Shown here: positions 1-7,772 of the stretch, piece after piece | Layout of the letters: each line of letters starts with the position of its first letter | How positions within the stretch are numbered: position 1 is the first letter of the stretch | Assembly (NCBI GenBank): GCA_000753575.1 | Contig: JRFF01000026.1 | Coordinates: forward strand, 1 to 64,000 | Source of the DNA: Candidatus Izimoplasma sp. HR2 | Lineage (GTDB): Bacteria; Bacillota_I; Bacilli_A; Izemoplasmatales; Izemoplasmataceae | Reading direction: 5' to 3' | Length of the DNA stretch: 64,000 bases | Notes under the pieces: model-generated | The model's database searches: none | What the model saw: only the letters and a program-made list of their open reading frames with translations | Told to the model about the DNA's origin: nothing | Made by a program: the position numbers and the translations under genes

Positions 1-1674
1 GTTTATACAACAAGACCTGATACTTTATTTGGATCAACATTTATGGTTATAGCTCCTGAGCATGAAATACTTGTAAGACAACATGATAAAATTAACAACA
101 TGAAAGATATTCATGAATATCAAGATAAAGCATTACTAAAAACAGAATTCGAAAGAGTTGAGTTAGCTAAAGATAAAACAGGAGTTAAGATTGATGGATT
201 AGTAGCTATTAATCCAGTTAATAACAAAGAGATTCCAATCTTTGTGGCTGACTATGTAATGATAGGGTATGGTACTGGAGCAATTATGGCAGTTCCTGGA
301 CATGATGCACGAGACTATGAATTTGCAAAGAAATTTGGTTGTGAAATAATTGAGGTTATCGCAGGTGGAGATATTAGTAAAGAAGCTTACTTAAATACTG
401 AAACTGGAACCCTTGTTAATAGTGGAATGCTTAATGAACTTAGTGTTCACGATGCTAAAATTAAGATAATTGAATTCTTAGAAGAAAAAAATATTGGTAA
501 AAAACATACTAATTATAAAATGAAAGATTGGGCGTTTAATCGTCAAAGATATTGGGGTGAACCAATACCTGTAATTCATTGTGAAGATTGTGGAATGGTA
601 CATGTACCTGAAAAAGATCTTCCTGTAATGTTACCTGTTGTTGAAGATTTTGCTCCTGGTGATGACGGACAAAGTCCTTTAGCGAATATTCCTGAGTTTG
701 TTAATACAACTTGCCCAGAGTGTGGTAAGCCTGCTAAAAGAGAAACAGATACAATGCCGCAATGGGCTGGATCTTCTTGGTACTTCCTAAGATATACAGA
801 TCCTAAAAACAATAAAGAATTTGCTAGTATGGATAAACTAAAATACTGGATGCAAGTAGATTGGTATAACGGTGGAATGGAACATGTGACAAGACACGTA
901 ATTTACTCAAGATTCTGGCATCAATTCTTATTTGACATTGGAGTAGTTCCAACTGAAGAACCTTATCTTAAACGTACAGTTCAAGGAATGATTTTAGGAG
1001 CTGACGGAGATAAGATGAGTAAATCTAAAGGTAATGTAGTAAACCCTGATAATATTATTAAGCAGTATGGTGCTGATACTTTACGTCTTTATATCCTGTT
1101 TATTGGAGATTATGAGCAATCAACTCCATGGAATGATAGTGGAGTAAAAGGTGCTCGTAGATTCATAGAAAAACTTATAAGATTAGAAGAAAAAGTTACT
1201 GATAAAGCTAATGATAGCTATCAAGTAATACTTCATAAAACAATTAAGGCAGTAGATGAAGATATTGAAAATGTTAAATTCAACACAGCTATCGCTAAAT
1301 TAATGACTCTTGTAAATGAATTAGGTAAAGCTGAATACATTAATAAATCTGATTTTGAAACACTACTTAAAATAGTGAATCCATTTGCTCCTCATATAAC
1401 TGAAGAGTTATGGGAAAGATTAGGACATAAAGAAGATATGGTTTATTCTTTGTGGCCTAAATATGATGAATCTAAATTAGTTGAATCAAATATTGAAATG
1501 GTAGTTAGTATAAACGGTAAAGTTAGAGATAAAATTATAGTTAACATTGATACTTCAAAAGATGAGATTATTATATTAGCTAAATCTAGAACTAAAATTC
1601 AAGAGTTAATTGAAGGAAAAGAAATTAGAAAAATTATAGTTGTACCTAAAAAGTTAGTAAATATTGTAGTTTAA
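1..1674 (+). CDS. leuS: Leucyl-tRNA synthetase, C-terminal part (5' end outside window)
   Basis: This enzyme charges tRNA-Leu with leucine in the cytoplasm. The reading frame is open from base 1, and the first codons read VYTTRPDTLFG, the threonine-rich motif of the CP1 editing domain. About 557 residues are present and the HIGH half of the active site lies upstream of the window. Two CxxC pairs (CEDCG, then CPECG) mark the zinc-binding insertion, and KMSKS is at 1012-1026. The anticodon-binding and C-terminal domains follow. A strong terminator directly after the stop ends the transcript. The remaining length fits a normal bacterial LeuRS of roughly 800 residues. Confidence 0.97.
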   Translation, partial: VYTTRPDTLFGSTFMVIAPEHEILVRQHDKINNMKDIHEYQDKALLKTEFERVELAKDKTGVKIDGLVAINPVNNKEIPIFVADYVMIGYGTGAIMAVPGHDARDYEFAKKFGCEIIEVIAGGDISKEAYLNTETGTLVNSGMLNELSVHDAKIKIIEFLEEKNIGKKHTNYKMKDWAFNRQRYWGEPIPVIHCEDCGMVHVPEKDLPVMLPVVEDFAPGDDGQSPLANIPEFVNTTCPECGKPAKRETDTMPQWAGSSWYFLRYTDPKNNKEFASMDKLKYWMQVDWYNGGMEHVTRHVIYSRFWHQFLFDIGVVPTEEPYLKRTVQGMILGADGDKMSKSKGNVVNPDNIIKQYGADTLRLYILFIGDYEQSTPWNDSGVKGARRFIEKLIRLEEKVTDKANDSYQVILHKTIKAVDEDIENVKFNTAIAKLMTLVNELGKAEYINKSDFETLLKIVNPFAPHITEELWERLGHKEDMVYSLWPKYDESKLVESNIEMVVSINGKVRDKIIVNIDTSKDEIIILAKSRTKIQELIEGKEIRKIIVVPKKLVNIVV

Positions 1675-1675
1675 A

Positions 1676-1700
1676 AACAGTGTGAAAACACTGTTTTTTT
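1676..1700 (+). terminator. Rho-independent terminator after leuS
   Basis: An 8-bp perfect stem (AACAGTGT / ACACTGTT) closed by a GAAA tetraloop is followed by a T run, two bases after the leuS stop codon. Confidence 0.93.
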
Positions 1701-1737
1701 GTTATAATAATATAGTAAGTTGGGTAGGAGGGGTTAT

Positions 1738-2115
1738 ATGGATATACTCTTTAAATTAATAGCAGGGAGTATTTTATTAGTTTTATTTGGCGAATCATCC
1801 TTGTTAATTCTTCATTTGTGGAGTGATGATTGGGTTGGATGGACTGCATTTATATATTATTTACTTATGTTTCTAGGGATGTCAAACGTACATATATATG
1901 CATACATAATTGTGACAGATTTATATAAAAATCCATTAATATACATTGGAATTTGTCTTTTATTTTGTACAATTATTATGGGTTTAAGTCCTGCATCTTT
2001 GGATACAGAATTTGACAACAATTATACAATTAATATTATATTAACATTTATTCCGCTATTATTTACTTTACCCATAATGAGGGATGAAATAAAAAGGATA
2101 ATACTAAACGACTAA
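1738..2115 (+). CDS. Small polytopic membrane protein, unknown function
   Basis: I do not recognise this 125-residue protein. It shows four hydrophobic segments (about residues 3-24, 36-60, 66-85 and 93-112), so it is a small integral membrane protein. The ATG at 1738 is chosen because TAGGAGGGG lies 5 bases upstream; a longer frame from TTG at 1720 would start inside that SD sequence. It stands alone between two terminators. A TATAAT at 1703-1708 could be its -10 box, but no good -35 is visible. No catalytic motif is seen. Confidence 0.75.
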   Translation: MDILFKLIAGSILLVLFGESSLLILHLWSDDWVGWTAFIYYLLMFLGMSNVHIYAYIIVTDLYKNPLIYIGICLLFCTIIMGLSPASLDTEFDNNYTINIILTFIPLLFTLPIMRDEIKRIILND

Positions 2116-2134
2116 TTTTTTAGTTGTTTTTTTA
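2107..2134 (+). terminator. Terminator overlapping the stop codon of the small membrane protein
   Basis: AACGACTAA pairs with TTAGTTGTT (one G-U pair) around a TTTT loop and runs into seven T. The left arm contains the stop codon of the gene at 1738-2115. Confidence 0.85.
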
Positions 2135-2349
2135 TTGTTATTTTTAATAAAAATTGTTAGAATAATTGAGGAAGATACTCAATATCAAATTACTTATATT
2201 AAACGCTTAAAATGATATTTAGATTAGTGAAAATAGTTTCAAAATTATAAAATGCAAAAGTAATAAACCCCTTATCTAAGCCGTTTATTTATGAAAGTAA
2301 ATGTAAATAAATTTTTTATAGCTTATTTGCTTTAATTTTTGTGAATAAG
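2116..2349. other. AT-rich intergenic stretch without a recognisable gene
   Basis: No open frame with a ribosome site, tRNA or repeat is seen here. A weak TTTATTTA/TAAATAAA inverted repeat (2284-2311, 12-base loop) precedes six T, but it is too AT-rich to call a terminator. The promoter of the downstream operon begins at 2350. Confidence 0.5.
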
Positions 2350-2378
2350 TTGAAAATAGGTTTTTTTAATGGTATAAT
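2350..2378 (+). promoter_or_regulatory. Sigma-A type promoter of the 2-oxoacid oxidoreductase/ptb/buk operon
   Basis: TTGAAA at 2350-2355 and TATAAT at 2373-2378 are separated by exactly 17 bases. Transcription should begin near 2385, beside the cre-like palindrome. Confidence 0.85.
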
Positions 2379-2385
2379 ATTTTTT

Positions 2386-2400
2386 GGTAAAGCGCTTTCA
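2386..2400 (+). promoter_or_regulatory. cre-like operator (CcpA/LacI-family site)
   Basis: GGTAAAGCGCTTTCA contains the palindrome AAAGCGCTTT (2389-2398) and, read on the minus strand, resembles the CcpA consensus TGWAARCGYTWNCW. It sits at the predicted transcription start, where a bound repressor would block initiation. Other cre-like sites are at 26801 and 41649-41679. The regulator itself is not in the window. Confidence 0.6.
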
Positions 2401-2474
2401 TTTAGAACGCGCAAAACTCACTTAAAAAGGAGGGCGGAAGTTCCGGTTTTTTTAACGTAATTTCTCAATCAAAT

Positions 2475-3128
2475 ATGAAAAGAATAACAATCATTTCAGG
2501 GCATTATGGAAGTGGGAAAAGTGAGATAAGTGTAAATTTAGCTATTAATAATAAAATTGATTATTTAGTTGATTTAGATATTATTAACCCATACTTTAGA
2601 TCTAGAGGTTTAGCTGATTTACTAGAAGAAAAAAATATTCACTTAGTTGAATCAACAATTAAGGGAATGACAGGTAGTGATTTACCTTATATATCAGGTG
2701 AAGGAGTAGTTCCTTTTGTTAATCCTGATATTACTGCGATTTATGATTTAGGTGGTACTGAGAATGGAGCACGTGTATTAATTCAATTCTTAGATAGAGT
2801 AAAGGATCTAAATGAGATTGATTTTTTATGTAGTGTAAATATCTTTAGACCTGAAACAGCTGATGTTAAAGGTATACTTGATACTATAGCTATGTATGAA
2901 GCTGAAACTCAACTTAAAATTACAGGTTTAATAAATAATACAAATCTTATTAATGAAACAGAGGAAGTTGATTTAATAAGAGGTGAAGAAATATTAAAAG
3001 AAGTAGGTAAAAAATTAAATATACCTATCGTATACACGGTAGTAGAAGAAACAAAAAAGAATTTTAATCATGAATTTTTAGGTGAAAGAATTACTTTGAT
3101 ACGATATATCGCTAAGAAATACTTATAG
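2475..3128 (+). CDS. P-loop ATPase (CobQ/MinD/ParA-like) leading the 2-oxoacid oxidoreductase operon
   Basis: This 217-residue cytoplasmic protein begins with a beta strand and a Walker A loop, GHYGSGKS (residues 9-16), typical of SIMIBI-class nucleotide-binding proteins. An acidic strand ending in DLD follows at about residues 37-39, and a hydrophobic strand YDLGGTENG lies near residues 91-99. Its exact role is unknown. Its place directly ahead of the oxidoreductase subunits suggests a maturation or assembly factor, which is inference. The only sensible start is ATG 2475, but no SD lies next to it; the purine-rich AAGGAGGG is about 42 bases upstream. Confidence 0.8.
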   Translation: MKRITIISGHYGSGKSEISVNLAINNKIDYLVDLDIINPYFRSRGLADLLEEKNIHLVESTIKGMTGSDLPYISGEGVVPFVNPDITAIYDLGGTENGARVLIQFLDRVKDLNEIDFLCSVNIFRPETADVKGILDTIAMYEAETQLKITGLINNTNLINETEEVDLIRGEEILKEVGKKLNIPIVYTVVEETKKNFNHEFLGERITLIRYIAKKYL

Positions 3129-3141
3129 GAGGAAATACAAA

Positions 3142-3375
3142 ATGGCAAAAGGTCAAATTTTTATTGAAACTGACAGATGTAAAGGATGTGCATTATGTAC
3201 ATTTTACTGTCCAGTCCACATTTTAAAACTCGATGATACTCAAACTAACGCAAAAGGATATACTCCAATGGTTACTTTTGATCCGGATAAATGTATTGCA
3301 TGTGGATTCTGTGCAATTATGTGTCCTGACTCTGTAATCACTGTAGAAAGATTTATTAAGGAGGCGACTAAATAA
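3142..3375 (+). CDS. 2-oxoacid:ferredoxin oxidoreductase, ferredoxin-like delta subunit
   Basis: The 77-residue protein is a two-cluster ferredoxin: CKGCALCTFYCP and CIACGFCAIMCP each give the CxxCxxCxxxC pattern for a [4Fe-4S] cluster. In this family the delta subunit passes electrons from the thiamine-diphosphate site to free ferredoxin. AGGAGG precedes the ATG, and the stop overlaps the start of the alpha subunit by one base. It is the second gene of a tightly packed operon. Confidence 0.93.
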   Translation: MAKGQIFIETDRCKGCALCTFYCPVHILKLDDTQTNAKGYTPMVTFDPDKCIACGFCAIMCPDSVITVERFIKEATK

Positions 3376-4445
3376 TGGCTAAAGTATTAATGAAGGGTAA
3401 TGAAGCAATGGCTCTTGCGGCAATTAAAGCAGGATGTGATGCTTTTTACGGATACCCAATAACTCCTCAAAATGAGTTACCAGAATATTTATCAAAACAT
3501 ATGGCATTAAATGGACGTGTATTTGTTCAAAGTGAAAGTGAAGTAGCTGCAATTAACATGGTTTATGGTGCAGCGGGTGCTGGAGCACGTGCTTTGACTT
3601 CATCTTCAAGTCCAGGGATTGCTTTAAAACAAGAAGGTATAAGTTATATGGCTGGGGCAGAACTTCCAGGTGTAATTATAAATGTAATGCGCGGTGGACC
3701 AGGTCTTGGTGGAATTCAACCTTCACAAGGTGATTATAAACAAATCACTCGTGGTGGAGGAAATGGAGATTACTATTTATATAGTTTAGCTCCTGAATCT
3801 TTACAAGAAGCCGTAGATTTAATTAAAGAATCATTTGATATCGCAGATTACTTTAGAAACCCAGTAATGATTGCTGTTGATGGTTTAATCGGACAAATGA
3901 TGGAACCTGTTACTTTTGATAACGAAACTCCTAAATGGGAATTAGAGCCTAAAACATGGGCTGCTGACGGAAATAGAAGTAATAGAGAAAAAAATATTAT
4001 AAACAGTTTATATTTAGATCCTTTGATGCTTGAGAAACATAATTTAAAGCTTAAAGCTAAATATGATGTAATGAGAGATAAACATCAAAGATACGAAATG
4101 ATTAATGTAAAAGATGCAGAAATTGTTATTGTTGCTTATGGATCAATGGCACGTATTGCTAGAACTTCAATTGAAATACTTGCAGAAAAAGGAATAAAAT
4201 GTGGAATGATTAGACCTATTACAATCTTCCCATTCCCAGATAAAGCATTTAGAAAATTACAGGACTCAGTTAAGAATATTTTAGTAGTTGAAATGAGTAC
4301 TGGTCAAATGCTTGAAGATGTGAAAATTGCCAACGAATGTGAACGTCCTATTCATTTTTATGGACGTGTTGGAGGAATAGTTCCTGAGGCTGAAGAAGTT
4401 GTCTCACAAGTCCTAAAAATTATAGGAGGTGAAGACAATGCCTAA
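3375..4445 (+). CDS. 2-oxoacid:ferredoxin oxidoreductase, alpha subunit
   Basis: This 356-residue subunit belongs to the KorA/VorA family that oxidatively decarboxylates 2-oxoacids with CoA and ferredoxin. The N-terminal part carries the pyrimidine-binding domain, with GYPITPQNELPEYL near residue 21 and SESEVAAINMVYGAAGAGAR near residue 53. The C-terminal part (about 245-350) is the transketolase-C-like domain. Its start overlaps the delta-subunit stop and AAGGAGG is just upstream. The neighbouring ptb and buk favour branched-chain 2-oxoacids (VOR type) over 2-oxoglutarate, but sequence alone does not settle the substrate. Confidence 0.93.
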   Translation: MAKVLMKGNEAMALAAIKAGCDAFYGYPITPQNELPEYLSKHMALNGRVFVQSESEVAAINMVYGAAGAGARALTSSSSPGIALKQEGISYMAGAELPGVIINVMRGGPGLGGIQPSQGDYKQITRGGGNGDYYLYSLAPESLQEAVDLIKESFDIADYFRNPVMIAVDGLIGQMMEPVTFDNETPKWELEPKTWAADGNRSNREKNIINSLYLDPLMLEKHNLKLKAKYDVMRDKHQRYEMINVKDAEIVIVAYGSMARIARTSIEILAEKGIKCGMIRPITIFPFPDKAFRKLQDSVKNILVVEMSTGQMLEDVKIANECERPIHFYGRVGGIVPEAEEVVSQVLKIIGGEDNA

Positions 4446-5196
4446 ATCTAAAACAGTATATAAAAGAAGTGAAGGATTAAGCTTAATGGATAATAGTTAT
4501 TGTCCTGGATGTACTCATGGTATTATCCATAAATTAGTAGCAGAATCTTTAGTAGAATTAGAGTTGTTAGAAAGAACAATTGGTATCTCAAGTGTTGGAT
4601 GTTCTGCACTTAACTATGATTTCTTTAGTTGTGATATGCAACAAGCACCTCATGGTAGAGCACCAGCTGTAGCAACTGGTATTAAAAGAGTTAGACCTAA
4701 TAGTATAATCTTCACTTACCAAGGTGATGGTGATTTAGCTAGTATTGGTATTGCTGAAGCAATTCATGCAGCTCATAGATCTGAAAATATTACAATCGTA
4801 TTTGTTAATAATGCAATTTACGGAATGACAGGCGGACAAATGTCACCTACTACATTATTAGGACAAAAAACAACAACTAGTCCTGATGGTAGAACTAAAG
4901 CTCATGGGTTACCTTTAAGAATTGCTGAAATGATGGCAACAATTCCTGGAGCAACATATATTGAAAGAGTTTCTGTTCATAACCCGCAACATGTAGCTAA
5001 AGCTAAAAAAGCACTTAAAAAAGCCTTTAGTATTCAAAATGATAATAAAGGATTTACTTTAATAGAATTTATTTCAACGTGTCCTGTAAACTGGGGTATG
5101 ACTCCAAAAGACGCAGTAGACTGGGCAGTGGATAGTATGATTCCTTATTACCCACTAGGAGTATTTAAAGATGCGACTGAAGGTGAAGAAAAATGA
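4438..5196 (+). CDS. 2-oxoacid:ferredoxin oxidoreductase, beta subunit (thiamine diphosphate binding)
   Basis: The 252-residue beta subunit holds the catalytic cofactor. CPGCTHG near residue 22 and the thiamine-diphosphate/Mg motif GDGD...NN (GDGDLASIG about 97-105, VNNAIYGMTGGQ about 126-137) are clear. ATG 4438 is chosen because AGGAGG at 4424-4429 is 8 bases away; an in-frame GTG at 4429 would lie within the SD. The gene begins inside the end of the alpha subunit, consistent with translational coupling. Confidence 0.94.
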   Translation: MPKSKTVYKRSEGLSLMDNSYCPGCTHGIIHKLVAESLVELELLERTIGISSVGCSALNYDFFSCDMQQAPHGRAPAVATGIKRVRPNSIIFTYQGDGDLASIGIAEAIHAAHRSENITIVFVNNAIYGMTGGQMSPTTLLGQKTTTSPDGRTKAHGLPLRIAEMMATIPGATYIERVSVHNPQHVAKAKKALKKAFSIQNDNKGFTLIEFISTCPVNWGMTPKDAVDWAVDSMIPYYPLGVFKDATEGEEK

Positions 5197-5729
5197 TAAA
5201 TGAAAAAGTTATAATCGCTGGATTTGGTGGACAAGGTGTAATGTTGATGGGGCAGTTACTTAGTTATGCTGCTACTGATAAAGATTTAAATACATTATGG
5301 TTTCCTTCATACGGACCTGAAACTAGAGGAGGAACAGCAAATTGTAGTGTTACTATAAGTGAAACTACAGTAAATAGTCCTGTTATTTCTACTCCTGATT
5401 CAATTATTATTATGAATAAACCTTCTCTTGATAAATTTCAACCTAAGTTAAAAAAAGGTGGACATTTATTCTTGAATTCTTCATTAGTAAAAGACGTTGT
5501 TGTTAGAGATGATGTAAATGTTTATAACATTGAAGCTAATGATATTGCTAAAAGATTAGGTAATATTAAAGTAGCAAATATGGTAATACTTGGAGCTTAT
5601 TTAGCTGTTACTAAAGTATTTACTGAAGATGAAGTACTAGAAATATTAAAACAAAAATTTACTGGTGAAAAAGCTAAATTAATTGATATCAATAGAAAAG
5701 CACTAGAAGCTGGTAGATTAGCTATATAA
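5193..5729 (+). CDS. 2-oxoacid:ferredoxin oxidoreductase, gamma subunit
   Basis: This 178-residue protein is the gamma subunit, recognised by the N-terminal FGGQGVMLMGQLL and by PSYGPETRGGTANCSV near residue 41, both characteristic of the POR/KOR gamma family. It overlaps the beta gene by four bases (ATGA), so the four subunits are translated as a coupled set. Length is normal for the family. Confidence 0.94.
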   Translation: MINEKVIIAGFGGQGVMLMGQLLSYAATDKDLNTLWFPSYGPETRGGTANCSVTISETTVNSPVISTPDSIIIMNKPSLDKFQPKLKKGGHLFLNSSLVKDVVVRDDVNVYNIEANDIAKRLGNIKVANMVILGAYLAVTKVFTEDEVLEILKQKFTGEKAKLIDINRKALEAGRLAI

Positions 5730-5745
5730 TTAAGGGGTGTAAATT

Positions 5746-6648
5746 ATGTTTAGAGATTTTACACAAGTTTTAGATTGTGCTAAAAAGTTAGAAACTAAAG
5801 ATTTAGTAGTGGCTAACCCTGAAGATAAATCAATCTTAATCGCAATAAATGATGCTTTTGAAATGGGACTTATACGTCCTGTTTTGGTAGGAGATAGATT
5901 AAGAATATTAGATCTATTAATGGAACTTGGAATTAGAAAAGAAGGATATGAAATATATAATGCAAGTAGTTATGAAGAAGCTGCACTTGTTAGTGTTAAA
6001 CTAGTGAGTAAACATGAAAATGCTATTTTAATGAAAGGGCAACTTCAATCAAGTGTTTTATTAAAAGAAGTGCTTGATAAAGATCATGGACTTACTACAG
6101 GTAATTTACTTTCTCATATTGGTGTAATTGATATTCCTAGTTATCATAAACTATTATTTATTACTGATTCAGTAATGAATATTCTTCCTAGTGAAGAACA
6201 AAAAATAGAAATCTTAAAGAATACATTTAAATTTGTAAATAGTCTTGGGATATTCATTCCAAAGATTGCTTTAATATCAGCTATTGAAGTTGTAAATAAC
6301 AATATACCTTCAACTGTTGAAGCTAAAAATATTGTTGATAAATTGAAAGATAATGAAGGATATTATATTGGTGGACCTTTTAGTGTTGATGTGGCTATAA
6401 GCCACGAATCAGCTAAAACAAAAGGAGTAAACCATGTAGTTGCTGGAGATGCAGATGTTCTTATTTTTCCTAATATTGAATCAGCTAATACTTTCTATAA
6501 ATCAACAACTTTCTTAGCTAATGGTACACCTGTTGGATTGTTACTTGGGGCAAGTAATCCAATAGTTTTAACTAGTAGATCTGATTCTTATAAATCTAAA
6601 TTATATTCTATTGCACTTGCTGTAGTAAGTACGGATATAATATGTTAA
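5746..6648 (+). CDS. ptb: Phosphate butyryltransferase (phosphate acetyl/butyryl transferase family)
   Basis: This 300-residue enzyme exchanges CoA for phosphate on butyryl-CoA or branched acyl-CoA, giving the acyl phosphate used by the kinase encoded next. The family pattern is seen in the C-terminal half, with GGPFSVDVAIS near residue 204 and VAGDADVLIFPNIESAN near residue 232. It follows the oxidoreductase by 16 bases with an AAGGGG SD and overlaps buk by seven bases. Pairing with buk separates it from a phosphotransacetylase working with acetate kinase. Confidence 0.92.
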   Translation: MFRDFTQVLDCAKKLETKDLVVANPEDKSILIAINDAFEMGLIRPVLVGDRLRILDLLMELGIRKEGYEIYNASSYEEAALVSVKLVSKHENAILMKGQLQSSVLLKEVLDKDHGLTTGNLLSHIGVIDIPSYHKLLFITDSVMNILPSEEQKIEILKNTFKFVNSLGIFIPKIALISAIEVVNNNIPSTVEAKNIVDKLKDNEGYYIGGPFSVDVAISHESAKTKGVNHVVAGDADVLIFPNIESANTFYKSTTFLANGTPVGLLLGASNPIVLTSRSDSYKSKLYSIALAVVSTDIIC

Positions 6649-7703
6649 TCCTGACAGTAAACCCAGGATCTACATCTACTAAAATAGCCCTATTTAAAGA
6701 TTTAGATTTGATTGTAAAAGAGACGGTAAAACATAGTCAAAGAACATTAACTAGATTTGATGAACTTGCTGATCAACTTGATATGAGAAAAAAAGTTATA
6801 TATAAGTTTTTAAAGAAAAATAATACTAAAATTGAAGATATTGATGGGTTCATCGGTAGAGGTGGACTTGTCAAACCTGTTAAAAGTGGTATATATAAAG
6901 TTAATAAAAAAATGCTTGATGATCTAACTACTAATAAGTATGGAGAACATGCTTCTAATTTAGGTGGGATTATTGTTTATGAAATGGCAAAAACAGTTGG
7001 TAAAGATGCTTTTATAGCTGACCCTGTTGTAGTTGATGAAATGAGTAGCGTTGCTAAAATTTCAGGACTAAACGGTATTAGTAGAAGGCCACTTTGGCAC
7101 GCTTTAAATCAAAAAGCAGTTGCCAGGAAGTACGCAGAGAAGTTAGGATTTAAATATGAAGATGTTAATTTAATTATTGCTCATTTAGGTGGAGGAATTA
7201 GTGTTGGCCTTCATAAAAGAGGAAGAGTTACTGATGTTAATAATGCGTTAGATGGTGACGGACCATTCAGTCCTGAAAGGACAGGATGTTTACCGGTAGG
7301 TGCTGTTTATGATTTAGCATTTAGTGGACAGTATACAAGGGAACAATTAGCAAAGTTAAACCACGGATTTGGTGGGTTAGTTTCTTATTTGAACACGAAT
7401 GACGCAGAAAAAGTTAGTGAAATGATTAGTAATAAAGAAGTTTTCGCTAAAAGAGTTATGAAGGCTATGGTATACCAAATAGCTAAAGAGATAGGAAGTT
7501 TGTACGCAGTTACTCGCGGTAATTTAGATGCAATCATAATTACTGGAGGCCTGGCCTACAACCAAGATGTATTACAACCATTACTTGAGTATTTAGATCA
7601 TTTAGGTGAAGTTGTAGTTTATCCTGGTGAAGACGAATTAGAAGCTCTTGCATTTAATATGTACAGGCTTTTAAACGAGGAGATTAAGTTAAGCAAGTAC
7701 TAA
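6642..7703 (+). CDS. buk: Butyrate kinase
   Basis: Butyrate kinase transfers phosphate from butyryl or branched acyl phosphate to ADP, making ATP by substrate-level phosphorylation. The 353-residue protein has the ASKHA kinase fold: phosphate-1 motif VNPGSTSTKIALF at the N-terminus, AHLGGGIS near residue 180, and the adenosine motif IITGGLAYN near residue 299. It starts within the end of ptb and is the last gene before a terminator. Together the operon converts 2-oxoacids to fatty acids with ATP and reduced ferredoxin as products. Confidence 0.94.
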   Translation: MLILTVNPGSTSTKIALFKDLDLIVKETVKHSQRTLTRFDELADQLDMRKKVIYKFLKKNNTKIEDIDGFIGRGGLVKPVKSGIYKVNKKMLDDLTTNKYGEHASNLGGIIVYEMAKTVGKDAFIADPVVVDEMSSVAKISGLNGISRRPLWHALNQKAVARKYAEKLGFKYEDVNLIIAHLGGGISVGLHKRGRVTDVNNALDGDGPFSPERTGCLPVGAVYDLAFSGQYTREQLAKLNHGFGGLVSYLNTNDAEKVSEMISNKEVFAKRVMKAMVYQIAKEIGSLYAVTRGNLDAIIITGGLAYNQDVLQPLLEYLDHLGEVVVYPGEDELEALAFNMYRLLNEEIKLSKY

Positions 7704-7711
7704 TATAAGTA

Positions 7712-7740
7712 GGATGCCCTTTTTGGGGCACCCTCTTTTT
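7712..7740 (+). terminator. Terminator after buk
   Basis: GGATGCCC pairs with GGGCACCC with one mismatch, and the hairpin ends in CTCTTTTT. It closes the 2475-7703 operon. Confidence 0.85.
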
Positions 7741-7772
7741 ATTGGATAAAATAAAAAAAATGGAGGAAAAAC

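Noticed and set aside
576-812. Minus-strand open frame within leuS
   Set aside because: It lies opposite the conserved zinc/editing region of LeuRS and has no SD.
2284-2317. Possible terminator or small RNA end in the 2116-2474 gap
   Set aside because: The stem is only A/T pairs with a 12-base loop, which is expected by chance in such AT-rich DNA.
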